Virus record (IMG/VR): IMGVR_UViG_3300037088_000377
Location: 1-63,879 of that record
Strand: one strand, 5' to 3'
DNA: 63,879 nucleotides
Source of the DNA: a virus
Under the pieces are notes generated by a model. The model saw only the letters and a list, made by a program, of their open reading frames with translations, had not been told where the DNA came from and did no database searches. The position numbers and the translations under genes were made by a program. Below are positions 1-7,305 of this stretch, piece by piece. Numbering within the stretch: the stretch's first letter is position 1; every line of letters begins with the position of its first letter.

Positions 1-892
1 GCTCATGGTATTCGTCTCTGGCCGTTTTGCAGTCTACTTCCCCGTCCTTGGTGTGCTTAGCCTGTAGCTGTTGCCATGTGAGCGGTGTCGGGCACCCGGC
101 AGTGAGGGCGGTGTACTTGTCGTACTGCTTTGCAGCCGTCTCCCCGGATTCGTCCCTCATGCCGTCAATGTCGATGTCCCCCTTGCGGCATACATCGGCA
201 CGGCCAAGGGCGGGTGGCTTGTAGTCTCGGTCCATCGTTTGTAGTCCCGCCCGACCCAGTACCCCGCTTGCTGTCGGCTTGAGCTTGAAGAAGCCGTTCC
301 ACCTGCCGCCAATTTGAAACCAGTCCCATTCCTTTTCCGGGTTTGTGCGGTCAACAACCTTGATAACATCCCCAGCCTCATCCACCAAAACGTAGCCGTA
401 CTTGTGCTTATCCTGAAGGTCTGGGGCTTGTCCGAAAGGCACAATATTGGTACCGTAGTAGCCCTCGACGAACTCGGCAAAGCTCTCCTTGAGGCTGGTC
501 TTAGCCTCAACTTCCTTCCAGCCTTCCGGCAGGAATTTAAACTTCGCCCTATACCCCTCACCATCCTTCCAGTCCGTCGCGGTCCACTCAATGCCGTTCA
601 TCTTTCCGTAGCTGTCAAGCCTGTCTTTCAGCTTGAGGCCTTCCGCTTCCTCGGGGGTGGGGTTGCGCCAGAACTTCTGGTCCCATTTGCCGTCAATGAA
701 CCGGAGGTGCAGGTTGCCTTCCGAGTCTTGGTAGTAGGTAGTCTCGTCTTTGGCGAATTGCTCCCTCGCCTCTTCCGTGATATCAATATCCTTCACGAAC
801 TCGTCGTCTGTTCCGGTACACTCGAACTCGTGATATGGGGCGAGCTGCTTTTCTGGCTCAGGACCTATGACCAATACTGAAAAATGTGACAT
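1..892 (-). CDS. Hypothetical phage protein, 3' end beyond the left edge
   Basis: An open frame starts at 892 after a strong AGGAGG Shine-Dalgarno about 6 nt upstream and stays open to the window edge, so at least 297 codons are present and the C-terminus is missing. The protein begins MSHFSVLVIGPEPEKQL and is acidic, with many Asp, Glu, Lys and Trp. It has no signal peptide or membrane segment. I recognise the opening as typical of an uncharacterised protein in many tailed phages and do not know its function. It is the last visible gene of the leftward accessory run. Confidence 0.75.
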   Translation of the reverse strand, partial: MSHFSVLVIGPEPEKQLAPYHEFECTGTDDEFVKDIDITEEAREQFAKDETTYYQDSEGNLHLRFIDGKWDQKFWRNPTPEEAEGLKLKDRLDSYGKMNGIEWTATDWKDGEGYRAKFKFLPEGWKEVEAKTSLKESFAEFVEGYYGTNIVPFGQAPDLQDKHKYGYVLVDEAGDVIKVVDRTNPEKEWDWFQIGGRWNGFFKLKPTASGVLGRAGLQTMDRDYKPPALGRADVCRKGDIDIDGMRDESGETAAKQYDKYTALTAGCPTPLTWQQLQAKHTKDGEVDCKTARDEYHE

Positions 893-980
893 GATAATCC
901 TCCTTAAGTTTTAACTGCATCCATAGAAATACCGTGCCGTGAATAAAAGGCACAGCCAGTGATTGGTCATTACTCCCCTT

Positions 981-1199
981 TTAACCCATGTTTACGAGCA
1001 TTTTCCAAGCCATCGTAGACAGCATCAAACGATGCTCTGTGGGGCGTAATCCAAATTCATTCGCCACATCTATGACCCATTGATTGACTTTTATCCAGTT
1101 GTAGCCAAACTTTTCAGCACCTCGTTGATGCAACTCTTCAAACACTCGACGTTCCTTCCCGCTGCGCTTCATAACCTTCAGTTCTTGTCGAGTCATCAC
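981..1199 (-). CDS. Small hypothetical protein
   Basis: A 72-aa basic, helical-looking protein beginning MMTRQELKVMKRSGKERR. Its start overlaps the stop of the upstream kinase gene by 4 nt (ATGA), so the two are probably translationally coupled. No family is recognised. The middle (YNWIKVNQWVIDVANEFGL) could be a small helical domain. Its position as the tail of the kinase operon supports it being real, but says little about function. Confidence 0.6.
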   Translation of the reverse strand: MMTRQELKVMKRSGKERRVFEELHQRGAEKFGYNWIKVNQWVIDVANEFGLRPTEHRLMLSTMAWKMLVNMG

Positions 1200-1741
1200 T
1201 CACCCTTCCCTTCCGTGTAGAACACATCCTCCCTGCCGAATGGCCGCACGGTCTTCTCTTGTAGTCGCTTGAATTGGAGGTCGATAGCCTCTTTGGGGAC
1301 AACCTCCTTGCCGGTGCGCAGGGCGTTACGGCGCAAGCACTCTTCCTTGTCGGTGTTCATCACGGTAAGGCAAAACTTCACCCGTGCCCCACGGGCAATC
1401 TCTTCAAACTTCTGGCGGGTTCGGGAGACACAGTTGGTGTCGTCCACGATGACATTCAGACCCATCCCGAGGCACATACGGATGGCTTCCTCTTCCAGCT
1501 TACGGACCACGTCCTCTTTCGCATGGTTCCACGGGGAGTCGGCAAACAGCATAGCCCGAAGGGTATCACGGTTCAGCCGCACGGTCTTGCCAGCGTGCCT
1601 GTTGACCACGCTCTTGGCGATGGTGCTCTTGCCAGAGCCCGCAGGACCGACCATAACGGTGAGCGTGGGGGCATCCTCCCGCCCGTTGCTGTAGTCGAAG
1701 TACTGTTCCGTGAACGATGCCTTTTCCTTTGAGCTTTGCAT
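1196..1741 (-). CDS. P-loop kinase, polynucleotide-kinase-like
   Basis: A 181-aa protein with a Walker A motif GPAGSGKS at residues 32-39, followed by a segment ending in a VIVDDTN strand near residue 100 and arginine-rich lid residues near residue 140 (ECLRRNALR). This arrangement matches the kinase domain of T4 PseT-type polynucleotide kinases and related AAA-type zeta-toxin/kinase folds, which transfer the gamma phosphate of ATP to a 5' hydroxyl. There is no phosphatase domain, so this would be kinase only. Phages use such enzymes in nucleic acid repair, often with an RNA ligase, but no ligase is visible in this window. The exact substrate is inferred. Confidence 0.75.
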   Translation of the reverse strand: MQSSKEKASFTEQYFDYSNGREDAPTLTVMVGPAGSGKSTIAKSVVNRHAGKTVRLNRDTLRAMLFADSPWNHAKEDVVRKLEEEAIRMCLGMGLNVIVDDTNCVSRTRQKFEEIARGARVKFCLTVMNTDKEECLRRNALRTGKEVVPKEAIDLQFKRLQEKTVRPFGREDVFYTEGKGE

Positions 1742-1756
1742 AGTGTCCTCTATTGA

Positions 1757-1990
1757 CTATGGGTTTTTGCAATCTTCACAGTCGCATAGCATAACGCTCG
1801 CCATCGCTCGGGAGCAATCAGACGGGGTGTCCTCGTGGATAGTGTGTCCAGCGCCCAAGGGGTCGGACCCATCCTTCCACCCATTATTTAAGTTTACCCA
1901 ATACCCGTTATCGCTGCCGCGTTCATCACTTACGCTTTCAATCTTGGCGGCGTATTGCTTAAGGGTTCCCGGAAGTTGAGAAATTCTCAT
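1757..1990 (-). CDS. Small acidic hypothetical protein
   Basis: 77 aa, beginning MRISQLPGTLKQY. I chose the start at 1990 because the Shine-Dalgarno GGTGGAGGG lies 8-15 nt upstream inside a copy of the recurrent promoter. An in-frame ATG five codons earlier overlaps that Shine-Dalgarno. The C-terminus carries CDCEDC, a possible small metal site. No family is recognised. It is the first gene after its promoter and lies just upstream of the kinase gene. Confidence 0.6.
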   Translation of the reverse strand: MRISQLPGTLKQYAAKIESVSDERGSDNGYWVNLNNGWKDGSDPLGAGHTIHEDTPSDCSRAMASVMLCDCEDCKNP

Positions 1991-1997
1991 AGTTACT

Positions 1998-2040
1998 CCC
2001 TCCACCTATAGTATACATCAGACCTGAGCGGTTTTGGCGG
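1998..2040 (-). promoter_or_regulatory. Recurrent phage promoter, copy 1
   Basis: On the minus strand a TGTATACTATAGGTGGAGGG block (-10 TATACT at 2015..2010) runs straight into the Shine-Dalgarno of the gene starting at 1990. The upstream AATCC element is weaker here than in other copies (CCGCCAAAACC). Confidence 0.6.
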
Positions 2041-2308
2041 GAAACTTTGAGCCGTCTGTGTCGGGGTTAATTACCCTGACATGGCGTACTCGCCCCTGGG
2101 AGTCAGTGGGGCAGAGGTCATTCCTTTCCAGCGAACGGATGTCAGGGAGGCTCTTCCACTTACGGTCGTCAACAAGGCGGCCGCAACAGGGGGTCTTGAA
2201 GGTCGTGCAGTCGGCGTACCGGCTGATGGGCACCACGGCGCACAGGTCATAGATTGCCCCGCAGTGCGTGCAGACGACAGGCGTCAGCATCCGTATCTTC
2301 TTTGCCAT
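2018..2308 (-). CDS. Small zinc-ribbon protein
   Basis: 96 aa. The start at 2308 has a canonical GGAGG 5 nt upstream; longer in-frame extensions have no ribosome binding site. CTHCG near residue 13 and TPCCG near residue 40 form a probable four-cysteine zinc ribbon, preceded by a basic MAKKIRML start. Such single zinc ribbons are common among phage DNA- or protein-binding accessory factors. No specific function can be given. Its gene overlaps the end of the predicted small membrane protein upstream. Confidence 0.7.
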   Translation of the reverse strand: MAKKIRMLTPVVCTHCGAIYDLCAVVPISRYADCTTFKTPCCGRLVDDRKWKSLPDIRSLERNDLCPTDSQGRVRHVRVINPDTDGSKFPAKTAQV

Positions 2309-2424
2309 ACTATCCTCCAGAGGGATGTGGCTCCTGTTATAAGGCACCACAATAGTATCAGACTCACCACTACGAGCAGGGGGAACGACAGGTCGTCCGC
2401 TGTGAGCATCAGGACCATCCACAT
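2284..2424 (-). CDS. Possible small membrane protein
   Basis: 46 aa with a long hydrophobic stretch (FPLLVVVSLILLWCLITGA) and a basic C-terminal tail (WRIVWQRRYG), as expected for one membrane span with the tail inside. It fills the otherwise empty gap between the cupin gene and the zinc-ribbon gene and overlaps the latter's start. No clear Shine-Dalgarno is seen, so expression may depend on coupling. The frame could be fortuitous. Confidence 0.35.
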   Translation of the reverse strand: MWMVLMLTADDLSFPLLVVVSLILLWCLITGATSLWRIVWQRRYGC

Positions 2425-2459
2425 CAGCAGAATGAATTCAGAATTGGGCGGTAGTATCG

Positions 2460-2882
2460 TCACTGGTAGTTCTCGTCCTGTATGATTCCGAACTTGTGGA
2501 AATAGCGTAACGGACGCCACTTATGGTCGTTCACGTAGAACCCCCACTTGTGATAGGGGCGACCGCAGAAGAGCAGCGTCCAAGCTCCCCCCTTGGGGAT
2601 TTCCAGGTAATGCCGCTTCAGTGCATCCGACTTCCATACCGACCCGGCCTTAACCTCAAAGGTTCCGTCTAGGGTGACGTTCTTGTAATGCCCTTTCAGG
2701 ATGATGGAGACGAAGTTCGAAGCATGGTCATGGAAGAAGCGCCGGTCGTCTGACCTCAGCCAGTGGTGGAGTCGGACGGAGAACCCGAAGATGATGAGCG
2801 TCCAACGATAGAGGTAAGGGCACTCGGGATGACCCATCGCCTCCTTCCATCGAATTTGGAAAATCTTGCCGAATGGCCCCAT
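2460..2882 (-). CDS. Cupin-like phage protein
   Basis: 140 aa. The central part (HDHASNFVSIILKGHY, KAGSVW, LEIPKGGAWTLLFCGRP) has the strand pattern and histidines of a small double-stranded beta-helix (cupin). The N-terminus contains CPYLYRWTLIIFGFSVRLHHW, typical of a family I recall in many tailed phages. Two histidines in HDH and one further on (RHYLEIP) could bind a metal. Enzymatic role and substrate are unknown. It is followed at 2424 by the small membrane ORF and preceded by the 92-aa gene. Confidence 0.65.
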   Translation of the reverse strand: MGPFGKIFQIRWKEAMGHPECPYLYRWTLIIFGFSVRLHHWLRSDDRRFFHDHASNFVSIILKGHYKNVTLDGTFEVKAGSVWKSDALKRHYLEIPKGGAWTLLFCGRPYHKWGFYVNDHKWRPLRYFHKFGIIQDENYQ

Positions 2883-2888
2883 ACATCC

Positions 2889-3167
2889 TTATCCACGGGA
2901 GCTTAGTCCCTTGTTCCACCATTCCCAGATGTCCTTGCCGTAGATGGTCATTAGGACTTCCTCGAACACAAAGTGGTCGAAATCTATGGTCCTACCCTTG
3001 GCAAGCTCCTCGATGCTTCCCACCACGAACCTCTTAAGCTTGTCCCAGTCGGGGTTGTCAAGCGGCTTGGGTGCTTGCTGTTGTTTCAGCTTCCGTGCTG
3101 CAATCTCCGCCTCCAAGGCCTCAGTGGTCAACTCCAAGAGAGCAGAGTTCAGTTTACTGTTTGCCAT
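2889..3167 (-). CDS. Hypothetical helical protein
   Basis: 92 aa, MANSKLNSALLELTTEAL at the start. The start at 3167 has AAGGAG 6 nt upstream; an ATG seven codons earlier lacks a site. The N-terminal half is a predicted coiled-coil or helix (LTTEALEAEIAARKLKQQQ) and the C-terminal half is rich in aromatic residues (FDHFVFEEVLM, KDIWEWWNKG). It lies directly downstream of the interrupted tRNA-like gene, so it may be on the same transcript. Function is unknown. Confidence 0.6.
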   Translation of the reverse strand: MANSKLNSALLELTTEALEAEIAARKLKQQQAPKPLDNPDWDKLKRFVVGSIEELAKGRTIDFDHFVFEEVLMTIYGKDIWEWWNKGLSSRG

Positions 3168-3184
3168 GTATTTCTCCTTCAAAG

Positions 3185-3355
3185 TCAACGGAGAGGGACT
3201 CGAACCGCCCGACCTCTCTCAAGTAAATGAGAGCGCTCTTCAGTTAAACTCAGAGGTCGATGGCCATCGTGTTCCTCCGAGCCTAAAAGTCTCTCTAAAT
3301 CAAGGACGACGGCCATCGTCCTATAATTTAGAGAGCCCGCCTGAGCTATCCGTCG
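3185..3355 (-). tRNA. Interrupted tRNA-like gene (possible intron or decayed tRNA)
   Basis: On the minus strand the 5' end reads CGACGGA (3355..3349), TA, GCTC (3346..3343). The 3' end reads GAGC (3238..3235), a hairpin at 3233..3216, AGGTC, a T-arm with loop TTCGAGT, and TCCGTTG (3192..3186). The two ends form a seven-pair acceptor stem (one G-U), and GCTC/GAGC can form the D-stem. About 95 nt are inserted within the D-loop. The insert contains a long two-part hairpin (10 bp at 3291..3300 with 3326..3335; 7 bp inside) and a 12-nt palindrome at 3258..3269. The anticodon loop looks 8 nt long and one T-stem pair is mismatched, so I assign no amino acid. Confidence 0.45.
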
Positions 3356-4016
3356 TAAACTTTCTTTTATTCCCAGGAACCCATTCAGCAAACAGTCCGA
3401 GTTCCCTAGCTTTACGCATTGCATCTGCGATGATAAGCCACGCTTTATAAGGCATTCCTCCGCGAACAAGATTACATCTTGTACAGCAGGGGATTACATT
3501 ACCTTTCAAGTGACCTTGTGCGTTATCTATTCGGTCTAAGCCAATATGTAAGTCATCTCGGGTTGCCCCACAGTACTGGCATCCTGTCGAAATCAAAGTT
3601 CTTACGTAATCTAGGTCAAGAACACAAGAAAATCCATGACGCTTATCCCACCTCCTGCAATCACTGATAACAAACCTTTCTTCGTTATTGTGCCTTCGGT
3701 TTTTTATAGTCTGGTTTCTTCGTTCATAGCCTGTTTCAGTCTTTCCCCACCGAGGCTTCCCATATCTACTATGTTTATTCCAGCAGGGGCGGCATAAAAA
3801 CCTGTAATACTTCTTCCCATTGCCTCCCCAGTGTGTGTGAAAATTACTGCCGTCCTCGGCTAACACTTTTCCACATTTTTTGCAGACATGTGGAAGTCTT
3901 ACGATTATTCCACCTACAATTTGACTTTTCATACTAAAGATATTGAAAGCCAAATTATTGGTCAGCGGGGTGTTTTGGTCAGGATACCCGCCGAAACTTG
4001 TTTGATTATGCTTCAT
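3321..4016 (-). CDS. HNH homing endonuclease
   Basis: 231 aa from the ATG at 4016, which overlaps the upstream gene's stop; a longer frame exists but runs through that gene. The protein has an N-terminal zinc pair (CKKCGK ... CRPCW) and a C-terminal HNH nuclease domain with CQYCG, GLDRIDN and PCCTRCN, the cysteine-bracketed HNH type of phage homing enzymes. It is AT-richer than its neighbours. The last dozen codons run through the 5' half of the interrupted tRNA-like gene, placing the enzyme next to a possible target. Confidence 0.8.
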   Translation of the reverse strand: MKHNQTSFGGYPDQNTPLTNNLAFNIFSMKSQIVGGIIVRLPHVCKKCGKVLAEDGSNFHTHWGGNGKKYYRFLCRPCWNKHSRYGKPRWGKTETGYERRNQTIKNRRHNNEERFVISDCRRWDKRHGFSCVLDLDYVRTLISTGCQYCGATRDDLHIGLDRIDNAQGHLKGNVIPCCTRCNLVRGGMPYKAWLIIADAMRKARELGLFAEWVPGNKRKFTTDSSGGLSKL

Positions 4017-4227
4017 CCGCCTTCTTTTCAGTAGTACCGTGGCGCTCTTTCCGTAAGGCATACCGGAGAGCGTCGTCAACCGCTTGAGACAAAAGCTGAG
4101 CTTCCTCAATTAATGTGAGGTGGTGCGCCAGCGTCCAGTCAGTTAATAATCTTCCCAATTCGCCCTTGGCTTTCTGAACGAGGTTGAATCTTTCATGGAG
4201 CTTGGGAAGCGGACCAAGGTCTATCAT
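4006..4227 (-). CDS. Small helical hypothetical protein
   Basis: 73 aa, MIDLGPLPKLHERFNLVQKAK at the start, followed by long amphipathic helices (LTLIEEAQLLSQAVDDALRYALRKER). It has a lysine- and alanine-rich end. It lies 2 nt after the upstream gene and its stop overlaps the HNH start. No family is recognised. Confidence 0.55.
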   Translation of the reverse strand: MIDLGPLPKLHERFNLVQKAKGELGRLLTDWTLAHHLTLIEEAQLLSQAVDDALRYALRKERHGTTEKKADEA

Positions 4228-4229
4228 AG

Positions 4230-4535
4230 TTACTCCTTAACGGTGGGCACAATCAAGCCAGCGGTGTCCCAACCAAGTTCTGTAAGCTTCCAGCCCGTGA
4301 TGCCATCCTGTGGTGACGGGGAACCCCGATAAAGCTTTTGGGTGATTAAGTTCTTATTGAATAAGGCACGGAAGGTGTCGTAGGACAAGCGCTTTCCGTC
4401 CATAATATAGTTGAGCTTAGCAGTCACTCGGTTTCCCAGTGAGCGGTAAGGGCTGTCCAAGGTAAGGTATTCGCACAAGTCTTCACCCTCGGAAAGCTTT
4501 TTCAGGACATGCTTTTGAGTTTTGGTTAACTTCAT
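4230..4535 (-). CDS. Small protein, possible winged helix
   Basis: 101 aa from the ATG at 4535, which overlaps the deformylase stop (TGATG). The sequence KLTKTQKHVLKKLSEGEDLC...LSYDTFRALFNKNLIT...WKLTELG follows the helix-helix-wing pattern of small winged-helix DNA-binding proteins, where a late residue pattern WKLTELG commonly marks the wing. This is a pattern match only. It is co-transcribed with the deformylase. Confidence 0.5.
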   Translation of the reverse strand: MKLTKTQKHVLKKLSEGEDLCEYLTLDSPYRSLGNRVTAKLNYIMDGKRLSYDTFRALFNKNLITQKLYRGSPSPQDGITGWKLTELGWDTAGLIVPTVKE

Positions 4536-5065
4536 CACTTTCCTTTCCGGGACTTCTCCCATTGTTCTAATACCTTCTTTCGGATGCCTTTTGGCATCCT
4601 TTTTTTGTCGAAGAACATAATTCCAAAAGTGTGGTCCAACTCGTGGGAAGCACAGAAGGCGTCGTATCCGCTAAGTCGTACCGTCCAAGACTCACCCTTG
4701 AGCGGCTCTTGGTAGGTCAGATGGCATTCCGTCTGGCGGCTGACCATACCGTAGATATTGGGGAAGGACAAGCAGCCTTCCTGGTGGACTTGCCATTCGC
4801 CGAATGCCTCTACGGTGGGGTTGACGGCGATAATTTCTTCCCCATGATGGCCCCCCACCGACCGCCTCATAACAAAGAGCCTCTTCTCCAACCCGCATTG
4901 CGGAGCGGCGAGCCCTATGCCGTTCCCGTTTTTCATAGTCAATAACATCTGCTTGCCAAGGGTCTCTAGTCCTTCTCCAAATTCATCATCCTCCACTGGA
5001 GCACAGACGGTGGAAAGGATGGGGTCGTCCCAGATAGCGATTGTCAAAGGGGTTAACTCAGGCAA
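4535..5065 (-). CDS. def: Peptide deformylase
   Basis: All three deformylase motifs are present: GIGLAAPQ (residues 49-56), EGCLS (96-100) and HELDH (141-145), whose cysteine and two histidines bind the catalytic metal. The enzyme removes the formyl group from nascent proteins. I place the start at a TTG (5065) because GGAGG lies 5 nt upstream and it gives 176 aa, the usual length; the ATG-started frame would add about 87 residues lying in another gene. Phage deformylases are well known in marine phages and may speed processing of virion or host proteins. The gene overlaps the upstream gene by 8 nt. Confidence 0.92.
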   Translation of the reverse strand: MPELTPLTIAIWDDPILSTVCAPVEDDEFGEGLETLGKQMLLTMKNGNGIGLAAPQCGLEKRLFVMRRSVGGHHGEEIIAVNPTVEAFGEWQVHQEGCLSFPNIYGMVSRQTECHLTYQEPLKGESWTVRLSGYDAFCASHELDHTFGIMFFDKKRMPKGIRKKVLEQWEKSRKGK

Positions 5066-5537
5066 TTGGTCCTCCAGTAAGGCGCTCAACCTCTGACTTA
5101 TCAACGCCGTACCAGCCGACTCCGGCATAATAACGGTAGTATTCCTTTCCCGTTTTATGCTCTTCCTTGAACTCCACGATGGAGTAATCATCTTGGTTAG
5201 AACGGCTGGGATAGCTGTGGGCATCATAGTGCTCGACAAGGGTGCATGCCCGATTGGAAGAAGGACCAAATACATGTCCGAGACCAAACTTCTCCTCAAT
5301 GGCATCAGCGACCATCTCGGCTCCATTGGTGATGCTGCATCCCGGATTGTCTGCTATCTCTGTGACGATAAAGACTTTTCGGAGGTCCTGGTCGAAGTAG
5401 GCATCCAGATGGCAGGCGGCAATCTGCCGACCGTATCCTTTGTAGTTGAATCGCCCGGAAAACAGGCGGCTCATAGGTTCCTTGGCGGGAGTAATCTTGA
5501 GGTCTTCTAGGGTAATGGATTTCGGTGTAGTTTCCAT
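5058..5537 (-). CDS. Hypothetical phage protein
   Basis: 159 aa beginning METTPKSITLEDLKI, with a mixed alpha/beta composition, several cysteines (AACHLDAY, PGCSIT, RACTLVEHYD) and a tyrosine-rich C-terminal part (YYRYYAGVGWYGVD). No family is recognised. It is the first gene behind a good copy of the recurrent promoter and overlaps the start of the deformylase gene, so the two form one transcription unit. Confidence 0.65.
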   Translation of the reverse strand: METTPKSITLEDLKITPAKEPMSRLFSGRFNYKGYGRQIAACHLDAYFDQDLRKVFIVTEIADNPGCSITNGAEMVADAIEEKFGLGHVFGPSSNRACTLVEHYDAHSYPSRSNQDDYSIVEFKEEHKTGKEYYRYYAGVGWYGVDKSEVERLTGGPIA

Positions 5538-5540
5538 GGT

Positions 5541-5593
5541 TTCTCCTCACTCATAGTATACATCGAACTTAGGTTGATGTTCAAGGATTCTGC
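5541..5593 (-). promoter_or_regulatory. Recurrent phage promoter, copy 2
   Basis: Minus strand: AGAATCCTTGAAC at 5592..5580, then 19-20 nt to TGTATACTATGAGTGAGGAG with -10 TATACT at 5560..5555 and the Shine-Dalgarno of the gene starting at 5537 directly after. Confidence 0.7.
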
Positions 5594-5594
5594 A

Positions 5595-5993
5595 TTATTT
5601 GTTGAACCACGCCACGTGAGTCCATCGCCGGTCAATCCTCCCCCGCATGATATCCGAAGGATTGGCGGGAAAGCGCCAATAATGATGAGTGGGGCTGGCG
5701 TAGTATCCGCTTCCATCGTAGTCGTAAAAAGAGCCGCCCTTGCAGTCTTCAATGAATTCCTCCAAGGTGTACATATCTCCGTGCTCGGCGATGGGGTTGG
5801 GGTCACCTTTTCCCGTTAAAGCAGCCTCTAAGGCAGTAAGGTTGGGATAGACCTTGGGTCCCCAATACCGGTCAAACATTCGGTAGTACCGCCGCGTGCG
5901 CTCACGATTGTGCTGGCAGACAACACAACCTTTGCCCGTGCAGGGCACGGGGTCTCGGTGTATACGGCGGAAGTAGTGCATAGGTATGTACAT
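5595..5993 (-). CDS. Small hypothetical protein with CxxC pair
   Basis: 132 aa from the ATG at 5993, which follows a GTGAGG Shine-Dalgarno inside a promoter copy; upstream in-frame Met codons have no such signal. The sequence MYIPMHYFRRIHRDPVPC is followed by TGKGCVVCQHNRERTRRYYR, a possible half zinc site, and then an acidic, aromatic middle. Function is unknown. It is transcribed alone from its own promoter. Confidence 0.6.
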   Translation of the reverse strand: MYIPMHYFRRIHRDPVPCTGKGCVVCQHNRERTRRYYRMFDRYWGPKVYPNLTALEAALTGKGDPNPIAEHGDMYTLEEFIEDCKGGSFYDYDGSGYYASPTHHYWRFPANPSDIMRGRIDRRWTHVAWFNK

Positions 5994-5996
5994 TAT

Positions 5997-6048
5997 AAGC
6001 CTCACTCTTAGTATACCTCGGGATGAGGGAATTTTCCAAGGATTCTTA
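5997..6048 (-). promoter_or_regulatory. Recurrent phage promoter, copy 3
   Basis: Minus strand: AAGAATCCTTGGAAAA at 6047..6032, then a 16-nt stretch and GTATACTAAGAGTGAGG with -10 TATACT at 6015..6010. The gene start is at 5993. Confidence 0.7.
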
Positions 6049-6121
6049 CAGGGATTGTATTCTCTTGCGGCAAAGCGGGGCGTGGGACTCCAGCCGGTCG
6101 AGAGGGCTGCCGTAGTGATGG

Positions 6122-6466
6122 CTAGCAAGTATGTCCGTTCCCTCCGCCTCTTGGGGAGGCTTGGGTTCCCCTTCCTTGTGCTTTGGGTTTTCGATACTCC
6201 TCCAGAACAAGCCCTTCTGTCTTCATCCATTCGGCAAACTTTGGAGATATTTCCCCCAATTTGTACAAGGTATGCCTTGTCGTGGCTGTCAGCGGGTTTT
6301 CGTCTGGAAGGAACTCAATGACGCTGCTCGTCACGATATGCTTACCTTCCTCAAACCGTTCGTCCCCATACACCTCTCCCTGCAAGTGGAGCCTCCGTAG
6401 TTCTGGGGCGACATAGTCTCCCCCTGTAAAGCTCCAGTTCTCAAGCCTTGGTGAAGTAACATCCAT
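6122..6466 (-). CDS. Hypothetical phage protein
   Basis: 114 aa, beginning MDVTSPRLENWSFTGG after a GGGAGG Shine-Dalgarno. The body (APELRRLHLQGEVYGDERFEEGKHIVTSSV) is of a type I recall in tailed phages without known function. The tail is glycine- and arginine-rich and probably disordered. It overlaps the recurrent promoter zone by less than 100 nt and follows the sigma-like gene by 2 nt, suggesting coupling. Confidence 0.6.
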   Translation of the reverse strand: MDVTSPRLENWSFTGGDYVAPELRRLHLQGEVYGDERFEEGKHIVTSSVIEFLPDENPLTATTRHTLYKLGEISPKFAEWMKTEGLVLEEYRKPKAQGRGTQASPRGGGNGHTC

Positions 6467-6468
6467 AG

Positions 6469-7305
6469 CTATACCTCCCTCACAAACTTACCAGCAAGCT
6501 CCTTGAGCTTACCTCGAAAGCGGTTGAACTGTCTTTGTTCAATACCAAGCTGGTGCCCGGTATGTACACCAGACTGGATTTCCAGCAGATTGGACAGACT
6601 CCCACAGGTTACGCACCAATATCGTCGGGTGTCGGCGAAGCTCCCGCCTGCCTCCCACACAGCGCTTAGGAGCGGGGCTACCTCCGGTTCCTTCTCGTAC
6701 ACGAAATCAAGGAACTCCCCGGTGAACATTCGGTCGTCCTGTGTCTTGAAGTCCTTCTGGCTTGCCTTGGAGAGTTGCGTGGAGTGCTGGTAGACGAACT
6801 CCTCCGTGGAGGCCATGCGGTCATGGCTCATTTTCGTATCGTCTGCCTCGCTGCTAGACAGTGATACGTTATCCACCCGGCTCAGGGGGTTGCGGGAGAA
6901 TTTACTCCCAACCGTCCTGAACTTGTTCATAAGACAGAAGTTGATATAGTTGAGGAATCGGCGCTGGGACGCCCCGTACTGGCGGAACGGGTTGAACGTC
7001 TGGACCACGTCGCTTTTCCCGTCGTCTCGGTGCTTGGACTCCTCGGGCAGGGATTGCAGGTGGATGAGCAGGTCGTGCGCCCAGTCCTCTACCTCATCCT
7101 CGGAGCCGGTATACATCCGCTTCTTGACCCAGTTGTGGATGTGGTTCGGGAACCGAACATAGAACTCCGTGAAATCCTTGGGAACCACGAACCCGTCGTC
7201 TCCGACGTAGTGACCGTCTGTGGACACATAGAACTTATCTCCCGTATACCCGCTTTGTACGACTGCCACCGCCCCCTTGGGAGGAGGAGCAATGGGAGCG
7301 AACAT
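6469..7305 (-). CDS. Possible divergent sigma-factor-like protein
   Basis: 278 aa. Residues ~45-90 (FYVRFPNHIHNWVKKRM...DEVEDWAHDLLIHLQSL) and ~115-135 (RRFLNYINFCLMNKFR) have the helix spacing and residue types of sigma-70 region 2: an acidic E-W-H-D-L helix followed by an F-x-N-x-I-x-F helix. A C-terminal CVTCGS ... LLEIQSGVHTGHQLGI segment may be a short zinc or HTH-like region in place of region 4. If this is correct it would direct RNA polymerase to phage promoters. The match is by eye and weak. It could equally be an unrelated helical protein. Confidence 0.4.
   Translation of the reverse strand: MFAPIAPPPKGAVAVVQSGYTGDKFYVSTDGHYVGDDGFVVPKDFTEFYVRFPNHIHNWVKKRMYTGSEDEVEDWAHDLLIHLQSLPEESKHRDDGKSDVVQTFNPFRQYGASQRRFLNYINFCLMNKFRTVGSKFSRNPLSRVDNVSLSSSEADDTKMSHDRMASTEEFVYQHSTQLSKASQKDFKTQDDRMFTGEFLDFVYEKEPEVAPLLSAVWEAGGSFADTRRYWCVTCGSLSNLLEIQSGVHTGHQLGIEQRQFNRFRGKLKELAGKFVREV

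Noticed and set aside
314-880. 188-codon plus-strand frame near the left edge
   Set aside because: Opposite to the partial minus-strand gene, which has a strong Shine-Dalgarno and an acidic, protein-like sequence running to the edge.
3185-3355. Group I intron in the tRNA-like gene
   Set aside because: The insert is only about 95 nt and no P3-P8 core motifs could be recognised, so a canonical group I intron is unlikely.
3185-3469. 94-codon minus-strand frame across the tRNA-like region
   Set aside because: It lacks a ribosome site and overlaps both the HNH gene in another frame and the structured RNA; composition is not protein-like.
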